From: Phialocephala subalpina
Lineage: Eukaryota > Ascomycota > Leotiomycetes > Helotiales > Mollisiaceae
Direction: 5' to 3'
Length of the DNA stretch: 14,392 nucleotides
NCBI GenBank assembly: GCA_900073065.1
Contig: FJOG01000034.1
Coordinates: 331,872 to 346,263, forward strand
Shown here: piece by piece, positions 1-8,640 of the stretch
Layout: each line of letters starts with the position of its first letter
Position numbering within the stretch: position 1 is the first letter of the stretch
Made by a program: the position numbers and the translations under genes
The notes under the pieces: model-generated
What the model was told of the DNA's origin: nothing
Database searches by the model: none
What the model saw: only the letters and a program-made list of their open reading frames with translations

Positions 1-90
1 AATTTTTTTTGAATTATATTTAAAATTATATTAATTTAATATTTTACTTTGAAATTAATTTTCGAAATTAATTAGAATTATTATATAATA
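1..90. other. Extremely AT-rich edge, RIP-like
   Basis: Only about six of the first 90 bases are G or C, and TA/AT steps dominate. Composition changes abruptly to about half GC at the tgactgag that follows. Such tracts in Pezizomycotina usually reflect repeat-induced point mutation (RIP) of old transposons or AT-rich intergenic DNA. It contains no gene and may lie outside the unit to its right. Confidence 0.6.
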
Positions 91-647
91 TGACTGAGTA
101 CTGCGGTTTGGGCTGCTGAATTCGGCTGGTTTGCTCGCTGTTTTACGCGGGTTCGACCGCTCGCTAAACTCTCTGCCCGCAGCGCACGTGCTTCGGTTCG
201 CTTAGAGGCGCGACCCCAGAAATTCGCGTCTTCCCAAAAATGCTGGTTGTCATCCTCGATCATCTTTGACCCACAGAGTGCACCCAAAAGCCCTTGGTCG
301 AGGGACCAGAAACATCAATCATGGCAGGCCTTCTCCGTGCTCTGCCTCACTTCGGGCCACATAACTTCTCGCAGTCCCCGCCTACCTTTCCTCTCCTGCA
401 ACCACCGAATCTCCTTCGAACTCGTTTTTTTCCGCACTGCTCTCTCTCTATTTTCACTCTCTTGGAGGCCTTGAACCTTGAACTCTCGACAGTTTCTGTG
501 TCTCCTCCCTACCTTCGACATTGGCTACGATTCCCTCCTCTGCGAAGACTCTCGAAGTTTATTCTCTCGCCGCCCTCCACATCTCCACCACCCCTCTGCA
601 ACTCGATTCTTCACACAACTGTCGATTCTTTACACAACCGCCGACTC
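91..647 (+). promoter_or_regulatory. Gene-free upstream region with pyrimidine-rich tracts
   Basis: No convincing coding exon is seen here. Positions 385-490 and 500-600 are rich in C and T on the + strand, as in many filamentous-fungal promoters and 5' leaders. An imperfect direct duplication of about 18 bp (cgattcttcacacaac type) lies at about 604-640, just before the small ORF. Open frames crossing this region look like chance frames through CT-rich DNA. It probably supplies the promoter for the small ORF and/or the DUF3435 gene. Confidence 0.4.
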
Positions 648-815
648 ATGAACTCGATCGATTATCGCATTGTCAGGCTGCGTCGATACCGTGACAGGTG
701 TCTTCACTTTCTGACGATTCGCTATCCTACACTCGAAGCAGCCAAGGAGTCGAAGTGGTACCAGCAATACAAAAGAGCACAAGCTAGGATTGATTACCTG
801 CAACGTCAAGCATAA
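648..815 (+). CDS. Hypothetical small basic protein (55 aa) or upstream ORF
   Basis: An ATG at 648 opens a 55-codon frame rich in Arg, Lys, Gln and Tyr. The C-terminal half (ESKWYQQYKRAQARIDYLQR) could form an amphipathic or coiled helix. The frame extends upstream without a stop, but that part is CT-rich and looks non-coding, so the internal Met is preferred. The stop lies 205 bp before the start of the DUF3435 gene on the same strand, so it may instead be an upstream ORF in that gene's leader. The composition is protein-like but no family is recognised. It could equally be a chance frame. Confidence 0.3.
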   Translation: MNSIDYRIVRLRRYRDRCLHFLTIRYPTLEAAKESKWYQQYKRAQARIDYLQRQA

Positions 816-1020
816 TCCTTATTCGACAATACTATCGACCCCGTCTTACGCCGTCTCCACCCTATCATAACCATCTTCGAAAGCTTCTTCCTCCTCTCCC
901 TCCCTCCTTGTCAAGCTCTCGGTGGTGGGCATCCTCCCTGCCAATAACACCTTTTGAGTCTGATTCTCTCGATAACAATCCGCTGCCTCCGTCCGCTCTC
1001 GCGGTATCTTGCACAGGATC
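816..1020 (+). promoter_or_regulatory. CT-rich leader of the DUF3435 gene
   Basis: The 205 bp before the ATG at 1021 contain a strong pyrimidine tract at about 875-915 (cttcttcctcctctccctcc). This is typical of fungal core promoters and 5' untranslated leaders without a clear TATA box. The ATG context (gatcATGG, G at +4) is favourable. Confidence 0.45.
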
Positions 1021-3801
1021 ATGGCCCCCGTCATCCAAATTCCAGTAGAGGACACTCTCAAAACCCTTCGGCATGTTCTTCAAAAACGTGCGGACGCCAA
1101 TCGAGTACTGAAGGAGAGGGAGAAGAAGACGCTTAGTGGGGAAGATTATCGATGGATGGAAGTTGATTACGATAATAAACCGTTCTTGCAACCGCTAGAC
1201 TCCGACAACACTAACGCCAGTATCTACTATATCAGACAGAAGTTCATCAGGTACGATCGCAGAATTTGGATCCTCGGTAGTATAAACAGGTTGGGCTGAC
1301 AAGAGGTAGATATTGTGTCCACCGTAAGGCGGGGCAATGGCGTACAGCTATCCTTAAGCCGAATTGCGGCAAGGGGAGGATGATGTCGTTCCTTCGTTGG
1401 ATCTGTGAGACCTACTTCGCGAAGAAGCGGAAGAGGGGGAAGAGGAAGTCTGTCAATCAGTACTGGCGGGATTTCAAGATGCTCTATCGCCGAGTCAACG
1501 GCTTCTACGTGAACGCGAATGACTCAAACGAGGTCGTGAAGGTATGACCATTCTCCAACGCTATTCTTGTATTGCATACTAATTTATGACTGAAGTTCAT
1601 CAACACTAAACTGAAGACCGACTATGACCTGGACACCACCGCCAAACCCAAGCCAGTGGCAGGACCGGATGACTTGCTTCTATTGCTAACCCAGCACTGG
1701 GCTCGTGATAAGTCCGTCTATCGCACCGAGGACGATCGACTTGACGTGGCTACTATCATGCTTTTTCAAGCCTACACCGGCGGTCGACCAGCAGAGTTTG
1801 TTCACTCATCGAAAGGCAAAGCCAGTCAAGACCCGCTTGGCGACGTAGAAGAAGCAAGCAAGGTTGAACAGGCCCAACAAAGAGCAGGCAAAGATTACAA
1901 CAATGAAGACGACATTGACGATAACCTCGATTACGACGATGATAGCGACGTTGGTGATGGCCCCGAGTTCGACGACATCCTCTTCGACTCGGACGACGAC
2001 GACGACGATGTCGACGAAGACACCGATGAGGACACTGGCTATGACAGCGGTTACGGAACCGAAGAGACGGATATCACTATGACAGAGGATGCCGACAATC
2101 GCTACGCGGCCGAGCTCAACGAGTCCGAGGAGCCTGAACAGCAGAGCTGCGACGCTGCCGGGCTCGACGAGTTTGGGGAGGCGATACGGACGTGTAAAGC
2201 CCTCTGTTACGAGGACATCTGCCTTTGGATAGTGAAGAATCCGAAGGAGGGGGAGCGAGACCTCCTGGCGATGGAAGTCCACTTGCAGAACCACAAAGGA
2301 GTGGATAACAAGCCCAAACCGTACGCTCCTCTTACTAGCGTTCTAGACCTTGGCTAACTTATCCTCGTAGGACAACCTTCCTGTTCAGGGAGAACCCTCT
2401 CCCCATCCTCTGCCCGATCTCTCACATCTTAACTCGCGCGATCCGCGACGACGCGATCCTTGTCGACGGCTACACGTCCGCTGAGCCCTTCTTCGCCACG
2501 GACCTAGGGGCTCAGGGGATGAAGGCGATGAAGGTGCATTGGAAACCAGAATGGCTCAAGCGGCCGGTCTTCCGGAAGTCTGTCTGGACCTTCAATGGTT
2601 GGGTGAAGTCGATGACCGAGCCGATGCTCTACTCGTTTTTAAACTTTTGCTTTGACCGTCTGGGGTGGGATGTTGGCTTTTGGGAGAAGGTGACGAGTTA
2701 TATCTTCCGCCGAGGCCTGGCGAACGCGATCAATGGTATGTATTCCCCCATTACTTCGCTATCTCGAGGCTAAGAACTCTCTTAGGTGTTGCCCCGGACG
2801 CCATACGTGACCAGGTCATGAGACACGATCCCTTCACCGGAGTCTTCAACGGGTCCTATATTAATCACCAGGTCAGGTTTAACGTGCAGGATGCCTTCCT
2901 CGAGAGCGACATCTCTGATGATGGGCTTACCCGGGCCTTTACGCACATGAGCATTCGCTGCAACCCTGGCGCTCCAAGAGATGTCCCCCCAGAGGTGATG
3001 GATCCACTCTTGGCAGCAGATCCCGATCTCGTCGACCTCGAGCGCCAAGTCGAAGCGCTACGTGCCAAGATCAAGTGGGAGTACAAGTATATCAAGCGGG
3101 CCCCGAAGAAGATTAAGACAGAATACGACGACCTTGGCAAGAAACGCATTAGTGCGACGAAGAGCTTGAAAGACGAGATCAAGAACGCGTACAGGAAGGA
3201 TTACTTCTTTCGCGTCCACAACGAAATGATGAAGATGCAACTGCAGAGACGTCTGAACAAGGAGGCTGCGGTAGAGGATGAGGTCGAGCCTCTGGTTGAA
3301 CATCAGCTCGAAGAGCGGACGCAACTCCAGCGGGTCATCTGCGATTTCTCCAAGGGCTTGAGCCCCGAAGCCGTCGTCGCTCGGAAGGTCTCTACTATCG
3401 ATCTCATGATCGCTCTCGCCTCTCGACAAGAGCTCCAAACCCGCCAGCCGCGGTCGGCCCCAGCCTCCAAAGATCCCCTCAAGAATGAATCCCCCTCTCC
3501 CGCTCTCGACCCCTCCCCACGGCCGAGTAAGTTTCCCCTCGTCTGCGAAAAGACCCAGTGCATATTCTGCATCGGCAACGAGCGGCTGTCATACAAACAG
3601 CGGACGCGCAAATTTCGGCGCGTCTCGCACATGATGGACCACGTTGAGAATCTTCACTTGCGCTATATATCCGCAGATGAGAGGATAATCTGCCACCACC
3701 CTCTATGTAGGGCTGAGGGGTTGGTGCTTCACGACGTGGACTGTTTCAAGAATCACGTGGCGACAGTCCACAAGATCAATCTTCGAGTCTTCCGTACTTA
3801 A
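1021..3801 (+). CDS. DUF3435 ('FluG-domain') tyrosine-recombinase-like protein with C-terminal C2H2 zinc fingers
   Basis: Five exons inferred: 1021-1250, 1310-1541, 1596-2320, 2371-2735 and 2786-3801. The introns are 50-59 bp, GT-AG, with branch sites such as gctgac and gctaac. Together they give 855 aa in one frame. Residues 1-154 are a basic helical N-terminal region. A box-I arginine lies in TGGRPAEF (R218). YIFRRG (Y506, R509) is the likely box-II H/Y-x-x-R, and Y542 in FNGSYINH is the candidate nucleophile. Between them (about 254-340) sits a very acidic insert with runs of Asp. Residues 771-846 hold C-x4-C-x2-C with following His residues, then C-x4-C-x15-H-x4-H, so probably zinc-binding. 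The family includes the captains that move Starship transposons by site-specific recombination in the nucleus. The gene looks intact. Whether this C2H2-tailed type is an active captain is not settled by sequence. Confidence 0.9.
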
Positions 3802-4176
3802 TATTTTTACTTTTTGTCGCGTCTCTTCTTGGTTCTATCGAGCATTGTGGCGTTCACATCTGCGGAGCAGATCTTATGGGATGTCGAGTATAAGTTGAGG
3901 ATATTGCCATGTATTTTTATTACGTAGCTATTACCCTTTTCGCTATTTTTTCGATTGTATATTCAAAGAATTCAGCCGGGACACTCTTGGATTTTATATG
4001 CTTCTCTCCTGTCATCTGTATGTGCCTTCACGGCCATGTGAAAGGGGTGTTTTGCAGTCAAGTGATAGGGCCAAGAGATCTACGCCTGAGGGGCAGCTTG
4101 CACGGAGAAGTCCTCACTCATCGGTACAACTACTTGATATGGGGAGCCAGCTAGAGCCCTCTTTTATTATTTGCGA
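3802..4176. other. Region between convergent genes, no gene seen
   Basis: This 375-bp stretch separates the ends of the DUF3435 gene (+) and the coiled-coil gene (-). It begins T-rich (tatttttactttttgtc), consistent with a 3' untranslated region, and stays AT-rich to about 3975. Open frames across it are short and have no recognisable similarity. No repeat or RNA gene is seen. Confidence 0.5.
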
Positions 4177-4557
4177 CTAGAGGCGCAATGTCTTCAAAGC
4201 TTCAACTGTCTCATGTTTCATCCTCTCGAGGTTCGCCTCCCCCTCCCTATGATTTACCCTCTCCTTGCTGTTCGTCGCTTCTCCCGACAATCCCTTCAAG
4301 GTGTTCTCCTGCGCCGCGAGCTTCCTCAAGAGAAAATCTCTTACCGTAGCCGCACCCTCACTCTTTTCCAATTCTTTGTGCAAGCCTGACCTGGTCTCCG
4401 CTCTACGAAGGGCGCGGATTTCAAGCTTTGCCTTGCGGTCTTCCCTTTCTAGACGGATTCTCTCCTCAGCCTTCTTCGTCGTGAAAGTGGTTCGACGAGA
4501 TCCAGGAGAAGTGATCCTGATTACGTCGTCAGGTACTTGGATTTTTGATGGTGCCAT
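4177..4557 (-). CDS. Hypothetical small coiled-coil protein (126 aa)
   Basis: A single uninterrupted frame starts in good context (ATGG) and ends at a TAG. About 40% of residues are charged. From residue 20 to the end it is dominated by Lys, Glu, Arg, Ala and Leu in a pattern expected for long helices or a coiled coil (for example KKAEERIRLEREDRKAKLEI). No catalytic motif, signal peptide or membrane segment is seen. A TATA-like gatatacttaaa on the minus strand lies about 70 bp upstream of the start (4624-4636). It is convergent with the DUF3435 gene. Family and function are not recognised. It may be an accessory of its neighbour, but only position suggests that. Confidence 0.5.
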   Translation of the reverse strand: MAPSKIQVPDDVIRITSPGSRRTTFTTKKAEERIRLEREDRKAKLEIRALRRAETRSGLHKELEKSEGAATVRDFLLRKLAAQENTLKGLSGEATNSKERVNHREGEANLERMKHETVEALKTLRL

Positions 4558-5063
4558 GGTACGATTCTTGGAAGTTTTGAGGCTTAAGAATGGAGCATGC
4601 GAACTAGTGACGGTGCAGTTGGCATTTAAGTATATCCAACTGTAAGCAGCATTACCACATCAATGAATCAAATGGTATTCACCTACTCGTTTGGTGTCAG
4701 TCTCTGCCCCCAGTCTCTGCCCCTAGTCTCTGCACCTTGGTCTCTGACACCAGTCGCGACTTCCTGTCCGGAGATACTCCGATGGGAAGCGAGGAACCGA
4801 TTTCGCTCCTTCTCTGATTCTAATTATAGCGGTGAGATAGGGAGCCGAATAGGGCTCCGCGACATTTCCAACTCCTTGTGTTGATAAATTGGTACTGGCT
4901 GTGGTTAGAGTTGATCCTAGTCTTGCATTGTCCCATCGCTATTGGGTGGCCGTGTGTGTGATGATCTCTCGAACCGTCCGTTCGGGAGATCTGGTGCTGC
5001 ACGCTAGAATCTTGATTTACTGAGTTTCGACTCCTTTATTCATGACCATTTTCCTCAATCGGA
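4558..5063. promoter_or_regulatory. Divergent intergenic region
   Basis: These 506 bp lie between the minus-strand coiled-coil gene and the plus-strand 566-aa gene, so they probably hold both promoters. The leftmost 80 bp carry a TATA-like motif for the minus gene. A short 13-bp tandem repeat lies at 4699-4751. No start-proximal TATA box is obvious for the plus gene, and no other coding sequence is supported. Confidence 0.4.
4699..4751. repeat. 13-bp tandem repeat, about four copies
   Basis: Units beginning at 4699, 4712, 4725 and 4739 follow agtctctgccccc with one to four changes each, and one extra base lies before the last copy. It is a short minisatellite in intergenic DNA. Confidence 0.7.
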
Positions 5064-6965
5064 ATGCAGGCTCCAAGTATGTACCTTCTTGCGAAATTAA
5101 AGGTAGTGTACCACAGACGTATATTGTTCAAGCAAAACAGCCTAACTTTCTCTGCAGCCCTCTATGACGCTGTCCACCGACCAAGCTCGGGACGTTGCCA
5201 CGCAGCCCAAGGTAAGCGCATATACTTCCTCACACCCTCTCCACCACTAAGTGAATTTATAGTTCATCACGGCTGTTCGTATGGTTCTTGACATTTTTGC
5301 TAGACTCGATCAGGCAGATACCGAAACCATCGCGGCGAAAGTCCAACCCCACAAACTTTCAATGATGAGCGACGATATAATATCTCGGCTAGGTTATTCT
5401 CTTCACCTCCCTTGTGCTAAAGTCTTCTAACAATCTACAGGCCAGATGCCTGATTTGATAGAGGAGATTGCTCCAAGTACAGTCGATGCCGACAAAGAGA
5501 CTGGAGAATACAGGTCGCCACTTTCGCAATATCCCCAAATGCCAAGCATGAGCCCTGGACTTGAGCCGCAATGCAGAAGGGCCATGCCAAATATGAGTAG
5601 GGACCAAGCATGTCGCGATATTGAGACAAGTAAGGGTTTAAGCATTTTGCCACCCATAGTGTTCGGAGTTCAACGACAAGCGCACGTCCTAGAGAGAGCA
5701 AGTACTGCTATGAAGATCCGTGAGCCATCTCACTCTCACCGGGCAACATCTCCCATCCCTTCGGCTCTTGGTTCTCCTATTGCCTCGATGCAGGGCTCGC
5801 TCCTACTCTCCCATTCAGGTCCCGCTAGAGGAGCTTGGCCTGACCGGAGACAACCTGACGAGGACAGCATCGTACCGAACTCCTCGACAGATGGTCAGCT
5901 CGCTCTGCCGACTCCAGCTCAACAGACCGATACGGCGCTTGAAGACCACCCCTCACGATATGTCCAAGCTTTCAGCCATATGACCTCGCTTTTTGGAACC
6001 ACGTTGAGCCCAGCTCAACTAGTTATCATTATACGAACTGGAGATAAGCTGGTGCGGGACGACGCGGTCCCTTTCTTGACGGATCAACTACCTCTGTGGA
6101 AAGGTATGTGGCACGAGTCGAATCTATTGATGCCATCAAGGAGCGACTCTATCACCGATCATTTCGTAAAGGTCTCACGGTGTATTGCCATTATGAACGA
6201 GCGATCAGCCATGGATCGCATACGCATCTTACTCCACAGAGTCCTGCAGTACCAGTTCTACCTTCGTTTCTTGGAGAAAGTAAAGCAAAGGGTCAAGAAC
6301 CCAGAGGTGAAGAGAGAACGAGGCGTCCGAGACGCAGCGTATGCTTTGAATCACCTCTTAGAGAAGCTATATATTGATGATTGGGACCTGACCGGGCCTG
6401 CTGAGAAGCAGAGACGAAGGAATCTTTTGCACAAACAAAAACATCTTGGGAAGCGGCTGGTGACTTTGTCATGCTGTATGGGTTTCGGCATCCTCCTCCT
6501 TGGCAGCCCAGAGGCTATGGGGCGCATGTAAGCAATTCCCTCTAAACAGAGAGCAGTAGCTAATGAGTTGGTAGTAATGATACTGAGTTCACGGATGATA
6601 TGCTTGATGCCTTAGTATGCTACGTTTTCAGTACGTATCCAGAGGTACCTAAGCTTTGCAAGATGCTAGACAAAGTGGTACGCCAGATGGTTAAGAGCCA
6701 GACGGTAAGTGAGATGAAATTTCACATCGAGAACATTACTCCAAGCATCGAGAACTTTTTGGAAAGTCGGGACGATTTAATGCCTCCATCACAATTCACT
6801 CGGGTTAACCTCTCAATGTATCGAGCAGATCCTCTTGAACTTTTCCCAGCGAGGTTGCACAACCGGACGGATCTGATTCAGCATTTGTGGATAAAGGGCA
6901 CCCAAATATATGGAGAAGAGCGTGTAAGCAGATTGGCCTGTAAACGTCGCAGAATATCGTTCTAG
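5064..6965 (+). CDS. Unknown-function fungal protein (about 566 aa), sharing a GILLL block with the gene at 11767-13686
   Basis: Five exons are inferred: 5064-5102, 5158-5211, 5263-5392, 5441-6527 and 6575-6965. The introns are 47-55 bp, GT-AG, with CTAAC-like branch sites, and the frame is continuous. The first exon is the least certain: translation may start at the ATG at 5164 with an intron in the leader. Residues about 20-75 are helical (FITAVRMVLDIFARLDQ). Residues 77-230 are Pro/Ser-rich and probably disordered. Residues 235-437 are predicted helical, ending in a basic segment followed by HLGKRL and GFGILLLGSPEAM (422-434). The last 130 residues are helical and end KRRRISF, which could be a nuclear signal. 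No enzyme motif is recognised. An alternative last intron starting near 6925 would replace the C-terminus and end at about 7071. Confidence 0.72.
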
Positions 6966-7143
6966 CAAATGGACAGGTTTTATAACTATGAGAGGCACTG
7001 CCAGCATTCAGAGTATTGGTGATCCGAGTACTTTTTCTGCTTATGCTTCCAGCCATAGAGAATTATGCTAGAATTATGAAAGAGAAACAATCGTGACATA
7101 GCAAAATTGATTACATTATTTTAAATATTATTCAGCTTTATCC

Positions 7144-7353
7144 CTTTCTGCCATCCCACAATACTTTTCCAAGGGATACAGAGTCGAGGCGTTTACAGAC
7201 AAGGGGATTGCAACCAAGGGGATTGCAACCAAGGTGATTGTGGCCAAGGTAACTGCAGCCAAGGGCTTTGAGACCAAGGGTTTTGGGGTCAAGGGATTCT
7301 GGGTACCCACCCCGAGATCTTTCAGCCAATAAAATGATCCCGATCACCTCGCT
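7144..7353. repeat. Duplicated block, copy 1 (210 bp) with an internal 15-bp minisatellite
   Basis: This block recurs at 7848-7997 in direct orientation. Shared landmarks are gccatccca, acttttccaagggatacaga, gtttacagacaagggg and gatctttcagccaataaa. In this copy the centre has six 15-bp units of the form caaggggattgcaac plus a partial one. The other copy has about two, and the 60-bp length difference equals four units. Open frames crossing it on both strands reflect the 15-bp (5-codon) period and are not taken as genes. Confidence 0.85.
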
Positions 7354-7371
7354 GTATTCTCCATTATTTTC

Positions 7372-7730
7372 TGCGGAGAATCTGGCTCTACAGAGGATTG
7401 TCTGCAGATCGGCAACGCCTGTGGAACCACGTACTCTGCAGACTATCTTCTGCAGAGCCAGACTCTCCGCAGAGAACAATCAGAGGATCACGTGGCTCTG
7501 CAGACATGGCGGCTCGGATCTGCAGACGATCCTCTGCAGAGAATTTGGCTCTGCAGAAAAGAATCTGAGGATCACGTGGCTCTGCGGACATGGCGGCTCT
7601 ACAGGCTCGGATCTGCAGACGATCCTTTGCAGAGAATCCGGCTCTGGCGAGCCACATCCTCAGCCACACATCCACCGCGTCCCACTTTCCGTAGAGCAAA
7701 GGTTCGCAGAGCGGCCAGATCTGCAGATTT
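7372..7730. repeat. Degenerate array built around CTGCAG palindromes
   Basis: CTGCAG occurs nine times between 7402 and 7726 (7402, 7436, 7450, 7498, 7520, 7534, 7551, 7613, 7721), mostly inside tctgcaga or ctctgcagag, with variants such as ctgcgga and tttgcag. Within it a segment of about 70 bp is tandemly duplicated: 7484-7552 and 7568-7646, starting aggatcacgtggctctgc, the second copy with a 9-bp insertion. Frames stay open on both strands because of the repetition. No gene is supported. Confidence 0.8.
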
Positions 7731-7847
7731 AATTAAAGAATCGTAGTTTATTGACTATAACAAGTCGTTACCACTAAGAAAGCTAAGCTTTAAGAATGGT
7801 TTCGAATCACCAGAACATTGACAGCGAGCCAGACGTTGTATTACAGT

Positions 7848-7997
7848 CTTTTTGCCATCCCATGATACTTTTCCAAGGGATACAGAGTCGAGGCGTTTAC
7901 AGACAAGGGGATTGCAGCCAAGGGTTTTGGGATTCAAGGGATTCTAGGGACCCACCCAAGATCTTTCAGCCAATAAAATGATCCCGATCACCTCACT
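7848..7997. repeat. Duplicated block, copy 2 (150 bp)
   Basis: Direct copy of 7144-7353, nearly identical in both flanks, with only about two of the 15-bp caagggg-type units. The two copies bracket the CTGCAG array and lie 704 bp apart. It has neither coding potential nor a clear terminal structure of its own. Confidence 0.85.
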
Positions 7998-8229
7998 ACT
8001 TGGATTCAAGGGGACCGATTCTCTAGCCTCATAGGGTCGAAATCGAACCCTTTCCATAAATAGCCTTTGGTCGAAATCCAGTAAAGCGTGTGATAGTTTA
8101 ATAAGATAACTTGAAAATAGAACTGGAAGTTTACATCAAATTAAATGGGCAATTGATGATAAAAAATAAATCTATTTTTGCTGCATATCACGTGTCTCCT
8201 CGAAGATCACAGCTACTAAGACAAAATTC

Positions 8230-8640
8230 TTAGAAGATTATAGTCCTGGAGAATGTTCCTAGGGTATTAACAGCCCTAGGAAGACGTTACTGGGAGGTCA
8301 TGACTCCTAGATCATGGCTGCTGGCTCCCACGACCCCCAAGGGTCCCAGGAGACTTGCTCGCAGGAGCCTCACCGGTCCCAGGACTTTAAGCGAGCCTAG
8401 GACCATTGGTCCCACGCCCCCCCACGGTCCCGGGAGCAAGTCTCCCGGGACCGACTTGGCCCTGCGAAGATGTTCCTAGGAGACTATAGCTCCTAGGAAA
8501 ACACAGCTCTCAGGAGAATATTCCTAGGAGATTATAGCTCCCAGGAGAATGTTCCTAGGAAGCTGTGGCTCCTAGGAGAACACAGCTCCCAGGAGAATGT
8601 TCTTAGGAGATCATGGCTCCTGGGAGAATACAGTGGGGAG
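8230..8640. repeat. Degenerate array built around CCTAGG palindromes
   Basis: CCTAGG occurs eight times (8258, 8275, 8396, 8475, 8492, 8523, 8554, 8571), usually as tcctagga, among near-palindromic relatives such as cccagg, cctggg and cttagg. From 8470 to 8635 the units alternate between about 17 bp (gctcccaggagaatgtt) and about 14 bp (cctaggagattata), a composite period near 31 bp. The central part (8330-8460) is GC-rich and carries nested inverted repeats. Nothing in it looks coding. Confidence 0.8.
8426..8452. repeat. Perfect 11-bp inverted repeat with 5-nt loop
   Basis: The arm ggtcccgggag (8426-8436) and its exact reverse complement (8442-8452) flank caagt. The segment gagcaagtctcccgggacc (8434-8452) also pairs with 8342-8360, where 18 of 19 bases match in inverted orientation. 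Two alternative stems can therefore form. The 3' side is not followed by a T tract, so it does not look like a terminator. Confidence 0.85.

Noticed and set aside
40..160. Starship target-site motif TTAC(N7)A at the left edge
   Set aside because: The two TTAC sites inspected (about 45 and 152) are not followed by A at the required position.
294..647. Upstream extension of the small ORF to a 173-codon frame
   Set aside because: This part is Pro/Ser/Leu-rich only because the DNA is CT-rich; it looks like promoter or leader, not protein.
1806..2294. 162-codon minus-strand frame rich in Val and Ile
   Set aside because: It is the antisense of the Asp-rich insert of the DUF3435 gene; gac/gat codons read as gtc/atc on the other strand.
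2865..3438. Minus-strand frames of 105-126 codons
   Set aside because: They lie entirely inside the large exon 5 of the DUF3435 gene, whose sense frame has clear family similarity and zinc-finger residues.
6705..6760. Perfect GTAAGT donor inside the last exon of the 566-aa gene
   Set aside because: Reading straight through (MVKSQTVSEMKFHIENI) keeps a coherent frame, and no good branch site and acceptor were seen at intron distance, so I kept it as exon.
7138..7746. Overlapping frames on both strands with 5-residue periodic peptides (LGCNP-like)
   Set aside because: Open frames in several registers of both strands follow from repeat periods divisible by three; no start context, introns or family support a gene.
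7144..7997. Small non-autonomous LTR element (TRIM) with the duplicated blocks as LTRs
   Set aside because: No TG...CA termini, primer-binding site, polypurine tract or target duplication could be identified, and the difference between copies is explained by minisatellite slippage.
8030..8060. tRNA-like TTCGAA-type motif (gggtcgaaatcgaacccttt)
   Set aside because: No matching acceptor, D or anticodon arms could be built around it.
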